The notes under the pieces: model-generated
What the model saw: the letters and a program-made list of their open reading frames with translations, nothing else
Database searches by the model: none
What the model was told of the DNA's origin: nothing
Shown: positions 17,043 to 25,214 of the stretch, piece by piece
Position numbering within the stretch: position 1 is the stretch's first letter
How the letters are laid out: every line of letters begins with the position of its first letter
Made by a program: the position numbers and the translations under genes
Origin: Hydrogenovibrio kuenenii DSM 12350
GTDB lineage: Bacteria; Pseudomonadota; Gammaproteobacteria; Thiomicrospirales; Thiomicrospiraceae
Reading direction: 5' to 3'
NCBI RefSeq assembly: GCF_000526715.1
Contig: NZ_JAGP01000001.1
Coordinates: 2,294,001 to 2,358,000 of the forward strand
Length of the DNA stretch: 64,000 bases

Positions 17043-18293
17043 ATGTGTCATTTATGTGAATGGAACGATAAAGACTCGAATGATTATGTATTTAACCCTG
17101 TAAAAGGTCGCCGTGAATTTATTCTAGATTCCATGGCAACTGCTGGGGGGTTAGCCGCTGCGATGTCTCTTCCGAATACGGCATTTGCCAATATGGAAAT
17201 GCCTGAAGACGAAGTTGTACGAATCGGTTACATCCCGATTACCGATGCCAGTGCGCTTTTGGTCGCACACGCGATGGGCTTTTTCGAAGACGAAGGCCTA
17301 AAAGTCGCTAAACCAACTTTGATTCGCGGTTGGTCGCCATTGATCGAAGGTTTCGCTGCCAAAAAATTCAACTTGGTTCACTTCCTGAAGCCGATTCCAA
17401 TCTGGATGCGCTATAACAACAACTTCCCGGTCAAAATCACCGGTTGGGCGCACACTAATGGTTCTGGTGTTGTGGTCGGTAAACATACCGGCATCGAAGA
17501 CTTCAAAGGCTTAGCAGGCAAACAAGTAGCAGTTCCTTACTGGTATTCCATGCACAATATCGTGTTACAGATGGCATTGAAAAATGCAGGATTGGAACCT
17601 GTGATTCAGGATCAAACGGATAAGCTAAAACCGAACCAGGTTAACCTACAAATCATGCCGCCACCAGATATGCCAACCGCTTTGGCTGCAAGAAAAATCG
17701 ACGCCTATATCGTGGCAGAACCATTCAATGCCGCTGGTGAAATGCTGGCCGGTGCGAAAATGATTCGTTTTACTGGCGATATCTGGGAAAACCATCCTTG
17801 TTGCGTTGTCTGTATGCACGAAGAACATACAGAAAAGAAAAAAGTATGGTCACAAAAAGTGATGAATGCCGTAGTTAGAGGCGCTATGTACGCTCAGGAA
17901 AACAAAGAAGAAGTCGCCAAAATGCTCTCACGTGAAGGTAAACGTTACTTGCCGATGAAAGCAAAAGTGGTATTGAAAGCGATGACTGACTACTCAACAA
18001 CAGAATATGCGCATCCAGATGCCATTCATCATCCAGACTGGGGTGTTGGTCGTATCGACTTCAACCCATGGCCATATCCTTCTGCGACAGAATTCATTGT
18101 AGATCACCTGAAAACAACTTTGGTTGCTGGGGACACCACTTTCCTACAGAAGCTTGATAGTAAATTTGTAGCGAAAGACTTGGTCAACTACGAATATGTA
18201 AAAAATGCGATGGATAAATTCGGTGCATGGGATAAAGTCGAAGGCGTTAACCCTGCTCATCCAACAACACGTGAAGAGGTATTCAAGCTGTGA
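17043..18293 (+). CDS. ABC transporter substrate-binding protein, NrtA/SsuA type, Tat leader
   Basis: 416 residues. It starts with an unusual hydrophilic stretch containing MCHLC (a CxxC), then at about residues 22-45 a twin-arginine leader (KGRREFILDS plus a hydrophobic core) ending near AFA. The mature protein is a periplasmic-binding fold of the NMT1/NrtA kind (IGYIPITDASALLVAHAMGFF near the N-terminus; NHPCCVVCM later, like NrtA/CmpA). Tat export suggests folding in the cytoplasm, perhaps with a metal. The stop overlaps the permease start (GTGA). The ligand may be cyanate or a related small anion, but this is not proven by sequence. Confidence 0.85.
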   Translation: MCHLCEWNDKDSNDYVFNPVKGRREFILDSMATAGGLAAAMSLPNTAFANMEMPEDEVVRIGYIPITDASALLVAHAMGFFEDEGLKVAKPTLIRGWSPLIEGFAAKKFNLVHFLKPIPIWMRYNNNFPVKITGWAHTNGSGVVVGKHTGIEDFKGLAGKQVAVPYWYSMHNIVLQMALKNAGLEPVIQDQTDKLKPNQVNLQIMPPPDMPTALAARKIDAYIVAEPFNAAGEMLAGAKMIRFTGDIWENHPCCVVCMHEEHTEKKKVWSQKVMNAVVRGAMYAQENKEEVAKMLSREGKRYLPMKAKVVLKAMTDYSTTEYAHPDAIHHPDWGVGRIDFNPWPYPSATEFIVDHLKTTLVAGDTTFLQKLDSKFVAKDLVNYEYVKNAMDKFGAWDKVEGVNPAHPTTREEVFKL

Positions 18294-19126
18294 GTGAAAC
18301 AACTACAACACCAATGATGGTTTCAGTAGTCAATCAAGCCACGTCGGCTTTCCGGCAGCTACCGGTTTGGGCGCAGAATGTCAGTTTTTCGACCTTCGGT
18401 ATGGCGATACTACTGTTTTTATGGTGGCTTGGAGGCATCTGGATTGCCTCCAACCCAGATACGGAATCTTTTGCCAGTTTTGCACCTGCGCCAGCATTCG
18501 AAGCACTTTATGAGCTGGTAGCAAGTGGTGAAATCTGGCAAACAATCTGGTCAAGTTTGTACCGTATTCTTGTCGGACTCTTTTGGGCGATTTTACTAGG
18601 TGTACCTGCAGGCATCATTATTGGTTATTTTTCTACTATTAGACAAATCGCCAATATGCCATTTCAGCTATTGCGAATGATCAGTCCGTTGGCTTGGATG
18701 CCAATCGCAGTATTGGTCTATGCAACTTGGGACAATGCCATTATCTTCCTGATCACCATCGCTGCAGTATGGCCGATTATTTTTGGTACAGCCCACGGGG
18801 TGCAACGTATTGATCCACTTTGGTTCAAGGTTGCGAAAAACCTTGGCGCAGACGGTTATCAGATGTTGATGCGTGTGATTATGCCGGCAATTGCCCAAGA
18901 CGTTTTCGCTGGTATCAGATTAGCAGTAGGGGTTGCATGGGTTGTATTAGTGCCTGCCGAGTACCTTGGGGTTACCAGCGGGCTGGGCTATGCCATCAAC
19001 GATGCACGTGATACACTTGATTATGCCAAGCTAGCCGCTGTCGTTGTTGTCATCGGTATCATCGGATACATGTTGGACAGCATCGCGGCAAGGCTCATCA
19101 AACTCTACAGCTGGCGCATGGAATAA
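18290..19126 (+). CDS. ABC transporter permease (NrtB/SsuC/TauC group)
   Basis: 278 residues and about six to seven membrane helices, with the binding-protein-dependent permease EAA-type loop around VAKNLGADGYQMLMRVIMPA. It starts at GTG 18290, overlapping the previous stop by four bases. It completes a single importer of one ATPase, one binding protein and one permease (homodimers assumed for the membrane and ATPase parts). No terminator hairpin follows directly. Confidence 0.9.
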   Translation: MSETTTTPMMVSVVNQATSAFRQLPVWAQNVSFSTFGMAILLFLWWLGGIWIASNPDTESFASFAPAPAFEALYELVASGEIWQTIWSSLYRILVGLFWAILLGVPAGIIIGYFSTIRQIANMPFQLLRMISPLAWMPIAVLVYATWDNAIIFLITIAAVWPIIFGTAHGVQRIDPLWFKVAKNLGADGYQMLMRVIMPAIAQDVFAGIRLAVGVAWVVLVPAEYLGVTSGLGYAINDARDTLDYAKLAAVVVVIGIIGYMLDSIAARLIKLYSWRME

Positions 19127-19229
19127 TTTTTTGGCAACGTTAGTCAAAACAATAAACTCAACACAATCGGTTCAATCCAACGGGTTTGCGACATCATATC
19201 GCAACCCTAGAGGCTTGAGCCTTTTGCGT

Positions 19230-19433
19230 TTATACGACTGTGATGTCTGTCACGTCATCCAAACAAATCTCATCACTGGATTCGGTGATGACAAACTCTT
19301 TGCCTTCTCGCGTCTGAAGATCCTTCAGATACCCGACAAAGTCAGGTTTGTTTGCATGAAATGACAGTTTGACCTTCTGATGTTTCATGATTGCGATTTC
19401 AAATTGATCGTATAAATGACAAGAGATGGACAT
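19230..19433 (-). CDS. rof: Rof-like Rho-binding antiterminator
   Basis: 67 residues, short but with the family pattern: Cys-x2-YD at the start (SCHLYDQFEIA), then GYLKDLQTREGKEF, then E...ICLDDVTDI at the end. E. coli Rof (84 aa) has the same succession (CDDYDNLELA...KASDLVSRKNVEYL...LRLDKITS). Rof binds Rho and blocks its RNA site. The gene lies alone on the minus strand between the importer operon and the sigma-54 activator, antisense to any read-through from the importer. Confidence 0.65.
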   Translation of the reverse strand: MSISCHLYDQFEIAIMKHQKVKLSFHANKPDFVGYLKDLQTREGKEFVITESSDEICLDDVTDITVV

Positions 19434-19480
19434 AGCGTAACCCCCTATAAAAGCAACAATACTAAAACGAAAGAAAGCCT

Positions 19481-21178
19481 ATGACGACAAAACTACAAGA
19501 ATTCGATATAGCCAACGACTCCGAGTTTGTCGTTATTCAAGAAGCGGCTCAACAGATTGAGCATGCCAATGACCCCGATTTCGCAATATACAATATTTTG
19601 AGTATTTGTTCTCGCCTAATGGGTCTTAATCGTGGTCGAGTGTTCTTACATGATCAAGAGGCTGAAAACCTTTATGCCGCTTACGGTTATGGACTGACGC
19701 AAGATGAAATCGAGCGCAGCCGCTTTGGCTCGAAAGAAGGGATTACCGGGAAGGTCATGCACCTGGGGCGTGCCGTGGTCGTACCCGATATTGACGAAGA
19801 GACCGACTACCTTTTCCGTACGGTTGATCGTGAAACACTCCCTCAAGAGCCTGTTTCCTTCTTGGCGGTGCCGATTATCCGAAAGAACGAACGTATTGGC
19901 GTATTGGCGTTCAACCGCCTGAAAAACCGTAAACGTTCTTTTGACCGCGACTTGAGCTTTTTGAAAATTCTTTCCTTATTCATCGGTGAGATTCTTGCAG
20001 TTCATCAAATGCTGGAGCGCCAAACTCTCATTCTCAAACAAGAAAACGAGCAATTGCGAAGCGTCGCCCTTGGGCAAGGTAGCCAATACGGCATTATCGG
20101 TGAAAGCCCGTTATTGCTTCAGGCATTGGATAAAGCTTCTCGTGCTGCCAACACACCGGTAACCGTCATGTTAAAAGGGGAATCTGGAACGGGGAAAGAG
20201 AAATTCTCTCGTATGATTCACCGTGCCAGCAACCGTAAAGACAATCCGTTTATCGCCATCAACTGTGCCGCGATTCCGGCCGAGCTACTTGAAGCTGAGT
20301 TATTCGGTTATGAAAAAGGCAGTTTCACGGGCGCGACCCAACAGAAAAAAGGAAAGTTTGAGTTGGCCAACCACGGTACGCTATTTCTCGATGAGATCGG
20401 GGACTTGGACTTTGCTTTGCAAGCCAAATTGTTACGACTACTCGAAGATAAAGCCGTCACTCGTATTGGCGGCACACAGGATATTCCAATAGACGTTCGT
20501 GTTATCGTCGCATCACACAAAGACCTTTATAAGTCGGTCAACGAAGGTTCATTCCGTCTCGATTTATTCTATCGATTCAACGTATTCCCAATTGAACTGC
20601 CTGCGCTACGCGACCGTCACGGCGACATTCGCACTCTGATCAGACATTTCTTAAACCAGACAAACCAAGACTATCTGACCAATGCGATTCTCGAACCGGA
20701 AGCCATAACCTTCCTAGAGACCTACTCTTGGCCAGGAAACATTCGCCAACTTGAAAACGTCATCAAACGTAGCGTTTTGTTGGCTGAAGACGATAAATTC
20801 GTCACTTTGGGGCTGGTACAGAAAATCATTCACGAAGAAAGCGCGATTACACACAATACCTCGCTGTCATCACCAACGCTGGTGACAGAGACCGCGGTTA
20901 ACGCTGTACCTCAGAGCATTGCCTCAAACTGGGAAGCGCCTGCCAGAAACGGGACCAACGGTGGATTCACCGCTTATCCTAGCGATGACGAGCGAATGGA
21001 AAACTGGCAAGGCAATGATGGTAAACGCGCTTACTGGAAGGTTTCGGATGATGAAAAGGAAAACCTGATGATGGCGTTGAAGCAAGCTCGCGGCAACAAA
21101 ACCCGCGCAGCAATGTTACTGAATATGACCCCAAGGCAGTTCAGCTACCGTATGAGTAAGCTCGGCATTGATATGTAA
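19481..21178 (+). CDS. NifA-like sigma-54-dependent activator (GAF-AAA+-Fis HTH)
   Basis: 565 residues. A GAF sensor domain spans about residues 35-175, the AAA+ domain 200-430, and a Fis-type helix-turn-helix 530-565 (ARGNKTRAAMLLNMTPRQFSYRMSKL). Walker A is GESGTGKE (233-240) and Walker B GTLFLDEIGD. The sigma-54 contact loop, normally GAFTGA, reads GSFTGA (280-285), a tolerated variant. The GAF domain resembles that of NifA/AnfA/NorR proteins, which sense small molecules or redox state. The three sigma-54-like promoters around it (porin, importer, cynS) share a palindromic motif upstream, so this protein is the best candidate for their activator. Confidence 0.88.
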   Translation: MTTKLQEFDIANDSEFVVIQEAAQQIEHANDPDFAIYNILSICSRLMGLNRGRVFLHDQEAENLYAAYGYGLTQDEIERSRFGSKEGITGKVMHLGRAVVVPDIDEETDYLFRTVDRETLPQEPVSFLAVPIIRKNERIGVLAFNRLKNRKRSFDRDLSFLKILSLFIGEILAVHQMLERQTLILKQENEQLRSVALGQGSQYGIIGESPLLLQALDKASRAANTPVTVMLKGESGTGKEKFSRMIHRASNRKDNPFIAINCAAIPAELLEAELFGYEKGSFTGATQQKKGKFELANHGTLFLDEIGDLDFALQAKLLRLLEDKAVTRIGGTQDIPIDVRVIVASHKDLYKSVNEGSFRLDLFYRFNVFPIELPALRDRHGDIRTLIRHFLNQTNQDYLTNAILEPEAITFLETYSWPGNIRQLENVIKRSVLLAEDDKFVTLGLVQKIIHEESAITHNTSLSSPTLVTETAVNAVPQSIASNWEAPARNGTNGGFTAYPSDDERMENWQGNDGKRAYWKVSDDEKENLMMALKQARGNKTRAAMLLNMTPRQFSYRMSKLGIDM

Positions 21179-21210
21179 ACGCCTTGCGTTGTTAGAGATC
21201 GTAAACAAAA

Positions 21211-21238
21211 AAGAGAGCTAAATGCTCTCTTTCTTTTT
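21211..21238. terminator. bidirectional terminator between activator and rubredoxin gene
   Basis: Stem AAGAGAGC / GCTCTCTT with loop TAAAT. T-rich on the plus side, and A-rich ahead of the stem (giving U's on the minus side), so it can serve both convergent genes. Confidence 0.8.
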
Positions 21239-21252
21239 GTTGCTGATACACT

Positions 21253-22620
21253 TTATGCACTTAGCGCTTTATAAAGCTTCGCAGCCTGATTCACCTTATC
21301 TCCTGATAACGCAAACCCTTTCACTTGCTCTTCTACCAGATAACTGACTTCTGAACTGGTCTCGTCATTGGACACGATAGACCAGTCACCATGCGCATCT
21401 TTCTTAAGTGGCGGACAGGTAATGATAGAAAGTGACGGTGTTTTGGTTTTCACCAATGGCGGCACCACCTTGAACTCTGCTGAGGCATCACCTGCAATAT
21501 GCTTGGCGATGGTCTCCGCTTCACGACGAATCGGCTCTAGGAATGCCTGTAGCTCTCCATCGATTTCGATACAATCACCAATCGCATAAATGTCTTCATT
21601 TGAGGTTTGCAATTGATGGTTCACCAAGATGCCACGTGAAACATCCAAACCGGCTTTCTTGGCCAAATCGATATTCGGCTTCAAGCCAATCGCAGCCACC
21701 AACAAGTCGGTAGCCAGTTTCGAACCATCATCCAGGCTCAATGCATAGGCATCGCCGTCATGATCGATCGCTTCCAGTTGTGCTTCGTAAACAATCTCGA
21801 TTTGTTTATTGATCAAGGCCTCCGCCAGTTTCGTTGATAGCTGGGAAGGCAGTAAGTTTCTCATCAAAGTATCGCCTCTTACCAACAAAGTGACTTGGTA
21901 GTCTTGGCTGATCAAATCTTCCGCCATTTCCACCGCAATCAAACCACCGCCTAATAAGGTGATATGCTTTTTATCGGCAATCGCACTGCGGAAACGCTTA
22001 TAGGCCGCCAGGTCGTTAATGGTCATCACATCTGAGACAGCATCCCCAGACAGCATCGGCTTAATGGCACTGGCACCTGTTGCCAGAATCAATTTACTGT
22101 AGTTGATACTGCCGCTGGTGGTCATTAGACGATTACGTTTGGTATTGACGCTCATTACTTTGGCGCGGGTTTTAATCCCAATGCCCAGTTCACCAGCTTT
22201 TTCCTCACCGGAAAACTCTACTAAATCCTTCGCGTCACGCCCCTGAGACATGGCCATGGAAATCGCCGGTTTTGGATAAACCGATCCATCGCATCCAGTG
22301 ACGATACTGACATCCGCATCGGGCAATTCTTGTTTGATTTTTTCGGCAACCGTCCAACCAGCATATCCTGCACCAATGATGACGATACTTTCTTTACCGC
22401 CGACTTTCGACTTAGGTCTTGCGACATCCGATTTCGGTTTCGGTGCATCATCAATCAATACGAAATCTGACTTTGACACCAAACATAGCGGGCAGTACCA
22501 ATCATCGGGAATGTCTTCAAACCGCGTGCCCGGAGCCAATCCGCTATCTGGATCGCCTTCGGCTTCGTCGTATATCAAACCGCAGGTTTTACAAATATAT
22601 TTACGAAATGGCTCTGACAT
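21253..22620 (-). CDS. rubredoxin-FAD/NAD(P)H reductase fusion
   Basis: 455 residues. An N-terminal rubredoxin (residues 8-53: [10 protein letters not shown]...DWYCPLC, four Cys for one iron) is joined by a short linker to a rubredoxin-reductase-type flavoprotein beginning [10 protein letters not shown] (about residue 79), with a second dinucleotide site at [10 protein letters not shown] and the FAD C-terminal motif IYAIGDC. It should pass electrons from NAD(P)H through FAD to the fused rubredoxin and on to an oxygenase or peroxide-reducing partner. It is third in the OsmC-ACAD operon with an AAGGAG site. The partner is probably the ACAD-like enzyme upstream. Confidence 0.88.
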   Translation of the reverse strand: MSEPFRKYICKTCGLIYDEAEGDPDSGLAPGTRFEDIPDDWYCPLCLVSKSDFVLIDDAPKPKSDVARPKSKVGGKESIVIIGAGYAGWTVAEKIKQELPDADVSIVTGCDGSVYPKPAISMAMSQGRDAKDLVEFSGEEKAGELGIGIKTRAKVMSVNTKRNRLMTTSGSINYSKLILATGASAIKPMLSGDAVSDVMTINDLAAYKRFRSAIADKKHITLLGGGLIAVEMAEDLISQDYQVTLLVRGDTLMRNLLPSQLSTKLAEALINKQIEIVYEAQLEAIDHDGDAYALSLDDGSKLATDLLVAAIGLKPNIDLAKKAGLDVSRGILVNHQLQTSNEDIYAIGDCIEIDGELQAFLEPIRREAETIAKHIAGDASAEFKVVPPLVKTKTPSLSIITCPPLKKDAHGDWSIVSNDETSSEVSYLVEEQVKGFALSGDKVNQAAKLYKALSA

Positions 22621-22644
22621 AATTTTTCTCCTTATACCCTTTCT

Positions 22645-23721
22645 TTATGCTTCCAAACGAGCAATTTCTTTACGCAAATGTTTGATGGAAGGGGTCACGA
22701 TAATCACAAAGTAGGCTTCTCTTTGTTTACGCTGTGCCGGCGCATCGACAATATAACCTTTGGCACCGCAATGCTGCATCACCGCATCGGCGCTACGCTT
22801 ACAGAATTCCGCACCCAGCAAACGTGCTTCTAGCACTTGTTTCATATAGTCTGTGCCTGGTGTAAATGGTTCTTCCGCCAAGGCCTGTATCAACTCAATC
22901 GCTTCTTCCAGCTCCTCTTCCAACTCTTCTGGACGGTCATCCAAATATTCATTGATTTCATGAAGGGTCATATCTGCTTTGCGCATCTCATCAATGGAAC
23001 CTTGAATCACACCGACAGCCATCCCTGTTTGTAACAAGATGAATCCGGCTTTGATCTTTTCCAGATAAGGTTTGATTGGGTCAGCCAATAGATATTTTTT
23101 CGGTAGGAACGCGTTGTCGAACAGCAGGGAATAAGTACCAGACCCTTCCATACCCGCGAACTCCACCATCTGTTTCATGGTCAAACCATCCAAGTTACAA
23201 GGAATCAGCCCCATCACATCTTTCGTGTTGCCTTCTGAATCGTGCACATGGAAAATAGAACCGAAAAAGTGTTTGTCGCTTTTCTCTAAAAGGTTGGATA
23301 CCCAAGGCAAAGTCCCATTGATGATATACCCATCTTCTACTTCTTCCGCAGATAGCTTCAACTCTTCAATACCCGCAAAATACTTCATCGGATTAGACAA
23401 AGCCGTTGCGCCGAAATAATCACCATCGACCATCTTTGGCAAAATCTCTTGTTTCAGCCAGTCATTTTCAGAGTTTTCAATGTACCAAGTACAGACATCC
23501 TGCGCCCACATCATGAAGCCAGTCGTCATACACTCGCGTGATACTGTCGCCATATCCTGAATAGAGCCGAACACATCGACCGTACCGTTGTTCTGCGAAG
23601 CGATATGATGTCTAAAAGCACCCGCCTTACCCAGTTTTTCCAATACTTCTGTCGTATAAAGACCGTGGTCGATATCAATGACCTTTGGCTTTAAAACATC
23701 TTTAACTATTTGTTGAATCAT
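22645..23721 (-). CDS. acyl-CoA dehydrogenase-like flavoprotein
   Basis: 358 residues with the helical/beta/helical plan of the acyl-CoA dehydrogenase superfamily (MATVSRECMTTGFMMWAQDV in the first part, TLPWVSNL and FAGMEGSGTYSLLFDNAFLP in the beta domain, and QHCGAKGYI in the C-terminal helices). Members include true dehydrogenases but also flavin oxygenases such as DszC and SfnC that open C-S, C-N or S-C bonds. A rubredoxin-reductase gene directly downstream and no CoA-ligase nearby favour a redox role outside fatty-acid oxidation (inference). The second of three leftward genes. Confidence 0.75.
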   Translation of the reverse strand: MIQQIVKDVLKPKVIDIDHGLYTTEVLEKLGKAGAFRHHIASQNNGTVDVFGSIQDMATVSRECMTTGFMMWAQDVCTWYIENSENDWLKQEILPKMVDGDYFGATALSNPMKYFAGIEELKLSAEEVEDGYIINGTLPWVSNLLEKSDKHFFGSIFHVHDSEGNTKDVMGLIPCNLDGLTMKQMVEFAGMEGSGTYSLLFDNAFLPKKYLLADPIKPYLEKIKAGFILLQTGMAVGVIQGSIDEMRKADMTLHEINEYLDDRPEELEEELEEAIELIQALAEEPFTPGTDYMKQVLEARLLGAEFCKRSADAVMQHCGAKGYIVDAPAQRKQREAYFVIIVTPSIKHLRKEIARLEA

Positions 23722-23770
23722 CTTCTTTACCTCAAATCCCGGCTCGGCAAATCCCGAGCCGGTTTTGCCA

Positions 23771-24307
23771 TTACTTCACCAGACTTGGAGTTACTGGAAC
23801 CTTATTCATATAAGTATTCGCAACTGGCGACCATTTGGTTGCGTGTTGAACCAAATCTTCTAGCTCTTCTGCCGAACAGTCAGCTTCGATATCAAAGAAT
23901 GCGCGCACTTCACGAACACCCAACAATTTGTCAGGGTCGACATCACCCGTTCCCCATACCGCAGTGATATTGATGTCACCTTCCAATGAGATTTCCAATT
24001 TAGTCAGGTTGATACCACGTGCCGTTGCGTTTGCCTGAACACCAACTGACAAACATGAACCCAAAGACAACAACGCCATTTCAGATGGGTTTGGTGCAGT
24101 ATCTTCACCCAACAATCCAGGTGGCTCATCCACGACAATCGCAGGAAGGTCACGGATATAGTTCAAGTTTTTAAACTGACCTTCTAAAACCGTTTTAGAT
24201 TTAAGGGTCTTGATTGTGTCTGGTGCTGCTTTTCCTTGCTCACCCAATTGCTTCAAACCGTCGTTATCAATCGGTCTTAAACAAGATGGAATATATACTT
24301 CAGCCAT
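23771..24307 (-). CDS. OsmC/Ohr family protein lacking the second catalytic Cys
   Basis: 178 residues. It matches the OsmC fold with the first conserved Cys in LLSLGSCLSVGVQA. The second, normally in a CPVSNT context, is replaced by Ser (WSPVANT), so classical thiol peroxide reduction is unlikely unless the extra Cys in EADCSAEE substitutes. It opens the leftward operon, with a TTAGGAG ribosome site. Position and partners suggest a role in handling a sulfur or nitrile-like substrate rather than general peroxide defence (inference). Confidence 0.75.
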   Translation of the reverse strand: MAEVYIPSCLRPIDNDGLKQLGEQGKAAPDTIKTLKSKTVLEGQFKNLNYIRDLPAIVVDEPPGLLGEDTAPNPSEMALLSLGSCLSVGVQANATARGINLTKLEISLEGDINITAVWGTGDVDPDKLLGVREVRAFFDIEADCSAEELEDLVQHATKWSPVANTYMNKVPVTPSLVK

Positions 24308-24384
24308 TTTTATCTCCTAAACAATGGTTAATTTGAATTTGTTAAGTTTTCTCTTCGTGTTTGTTAAAACTCATCTCCCTTATA

Positions 24385-24399
24385 ACCATGTTTGTGCCA
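24385..24399 (-). promoter_or_regulatory. possible sigma-54 promoter for the OsmC operon
   Basis: The minus strand reads TGGCACAAACATGGT: perfect -24 (TGGCAC), right spacing, but the -12 GC is GT. Predicted start near 24373, a 66-base leader. Confidence 0.35.
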
Positions 24400-24461
24400 G
24401 ACATATTTTGTTGTTTTATTTCAATGACATAAGCTATTTTCCTGATATTTTTCTCTAATTT

Positions 24462-24513
24462 TGTATTACAATTTCTTACAATCTTATTCAAATGACTTAC
24501 ATTGTTTAACAAT
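24462..24513. promoter_or_regulatory. phased activator-site candidates upstream of cynS
   Basis: TTGTATTACAA (24461-24471), CTTACAAT (24475-24482), CTTACATT (24496-24503) and ATTGTTTAACAAT (24501-24513) repeat at roughly 10- and 21-base steps. The palindromes are TTGT-N3-ACAA, a near variant of the N2 form ahead of the porin and importer. They lie 105-155 bases before the cynS -24 element. Confidence 0.4.
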
Positions 24514-24616
24514 TGCAAACAAACTCATATAAAAACGCCTAAAGTAACACGTCTTCATTTCATCAACTTTTCGTTTTTATCAATAAAATCAACTTGTTAA
24601 AAAATATCTACACTTT

Positions 24617-24631
24617 TGGTATAGCGGTTGC
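24617..24631 (+). promoter_or_regulatory. sigma-54 promoter of cynS
   Basis: TGGTATAGCGGTTGC: perfect -12 element TTGC followed by T, GG-N10-GC spacing exact, -24 TGGTAT with one departure from TGGCAC. Best of the sigma-54 sites here. Transcription from about 24643 gives a leader with AAGGAA ahead of ATG 24679. Confidence 0.65.
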
Positions 24632-24678
24632 TCTTTTGATACTTGCAAGATTTGCAATAACGAAAAGGAAATCTATCT

Positions 24679-25119
24679 ATGGACAAAATTACAATGACGG
24701 AAGCCATCATTCTGGCTAAGAACGAATTAGGCGTAAGCTGGGGACAGATCGCTGAAGCAGCGGAGCTGAGTGAAGTATTTACCACTTCAGCTTGTTTGGG
24801 AATGAACAGTTTGAAACCTGAGCCAGCAGAAAAAATCGGTGCATTTCTAAAACTGCCTAAGGAAGTTGTTGGTGCATTACAGGCATTTCCGCACAAAAGT
24901 TGGGAAAAAGCGGTGCCGACCGACCCTTTGATTTATCGTTTATATGAAATCGTTGGTGTCTATGGCCCGACAATGAAAGAATTGATTCACGAAAAATTCG
25001 GTGACGGCATCATGAGTGCGATTGATTTCTCAATGCACATCGACAAAGAAGAAAACCCAGCGGGTGATCGTGTGGTCGTAACAATGAATGGTAAATTCCT
25101 ACCTTATAAGTCTTGGTAA
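24679..25119 (+). CDS. cynS: cyanase (cyanate hydratase)
   Basis: 146 residues (family about 156). It converts cyanate plus bicarbonate to CO2 and carbamate, which breaks down to ammonia and CO2. The catalytic triad of E. coli CynS (Arg96, Glu99, Ser122) is present as Arg87, Glu90 and Ser113 in YRLYEIVGVYGP and GDGIMSAIDF. The N-terminal helix-turn-helix-like domain and C-terminal decamer-forming domain (VVVTMNGKFLPYKSW) are complete. It has a strong sigma-54-type promoter, so expression is likely tied to nitrogen status or to the adjacent activator. For an autotroph it yields both N and CO2 and removes toxic cyanate. Confidence 0.95.
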   Translation: MDKITMTEAIILAKNELGVSWGQIAEAAELSEVFTTSACLGMNSLKPEPAEKIGAFLKLPKEVVGALQAFPHKSWEKAVPTDPLIYRLYEIVGVYGPTMKELIHEKFGDGIMSAIDFSMHIDKEENPAGDRVVVTMNGKFLPYKSW

Positions 25120-25153
25120 GACTTTAAAGTTACCAGTTGTCATAAGCTCCTCG

Positions 25154-25175
25154 CCCCGCTTTCGCGGGGTTTTTT
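25154..25175 (+). terminator. rho-independent terminator of cynS
   Basis: CCCCGC-TTTC-GCGGGG followed by six T. Confidence 0.9.
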
Positions 25176-25188
25176 GATGCTCAAGATT

Positions 25189-25208
25189 ACCCCAGCCTGG
25201 CAGATTTT
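25189..25208 (+). repeat. dispersed element copy 4
   Basis: ACCCCAGCCTGGCAGATTTT between the cynS terminator and the convergent rlmD stop; consensus with one extra C. Confidence 0.85.
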
Positions 25209-25214
25209 CAATCT

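Larger units (their letters stand above)
24308..24678. other. divergent control region between OsmC operon and cynS
   Basis: 371 AT-rich bases. They hold a strong sigma-54-type site facing right (24617-24631), a possible one facing left (24385-24399), and several TTACAA-like motifs between 24462 and 24513. No gene is seen. Confidence 0.6.

Noticed and set aside
16231-19126. Nitrate importer NrtABCD
   Set aside because: The three proteins fit that wide group, but no nitrate reductase gene is near, whereas cynS shares the presumed regulation; substrate left open.
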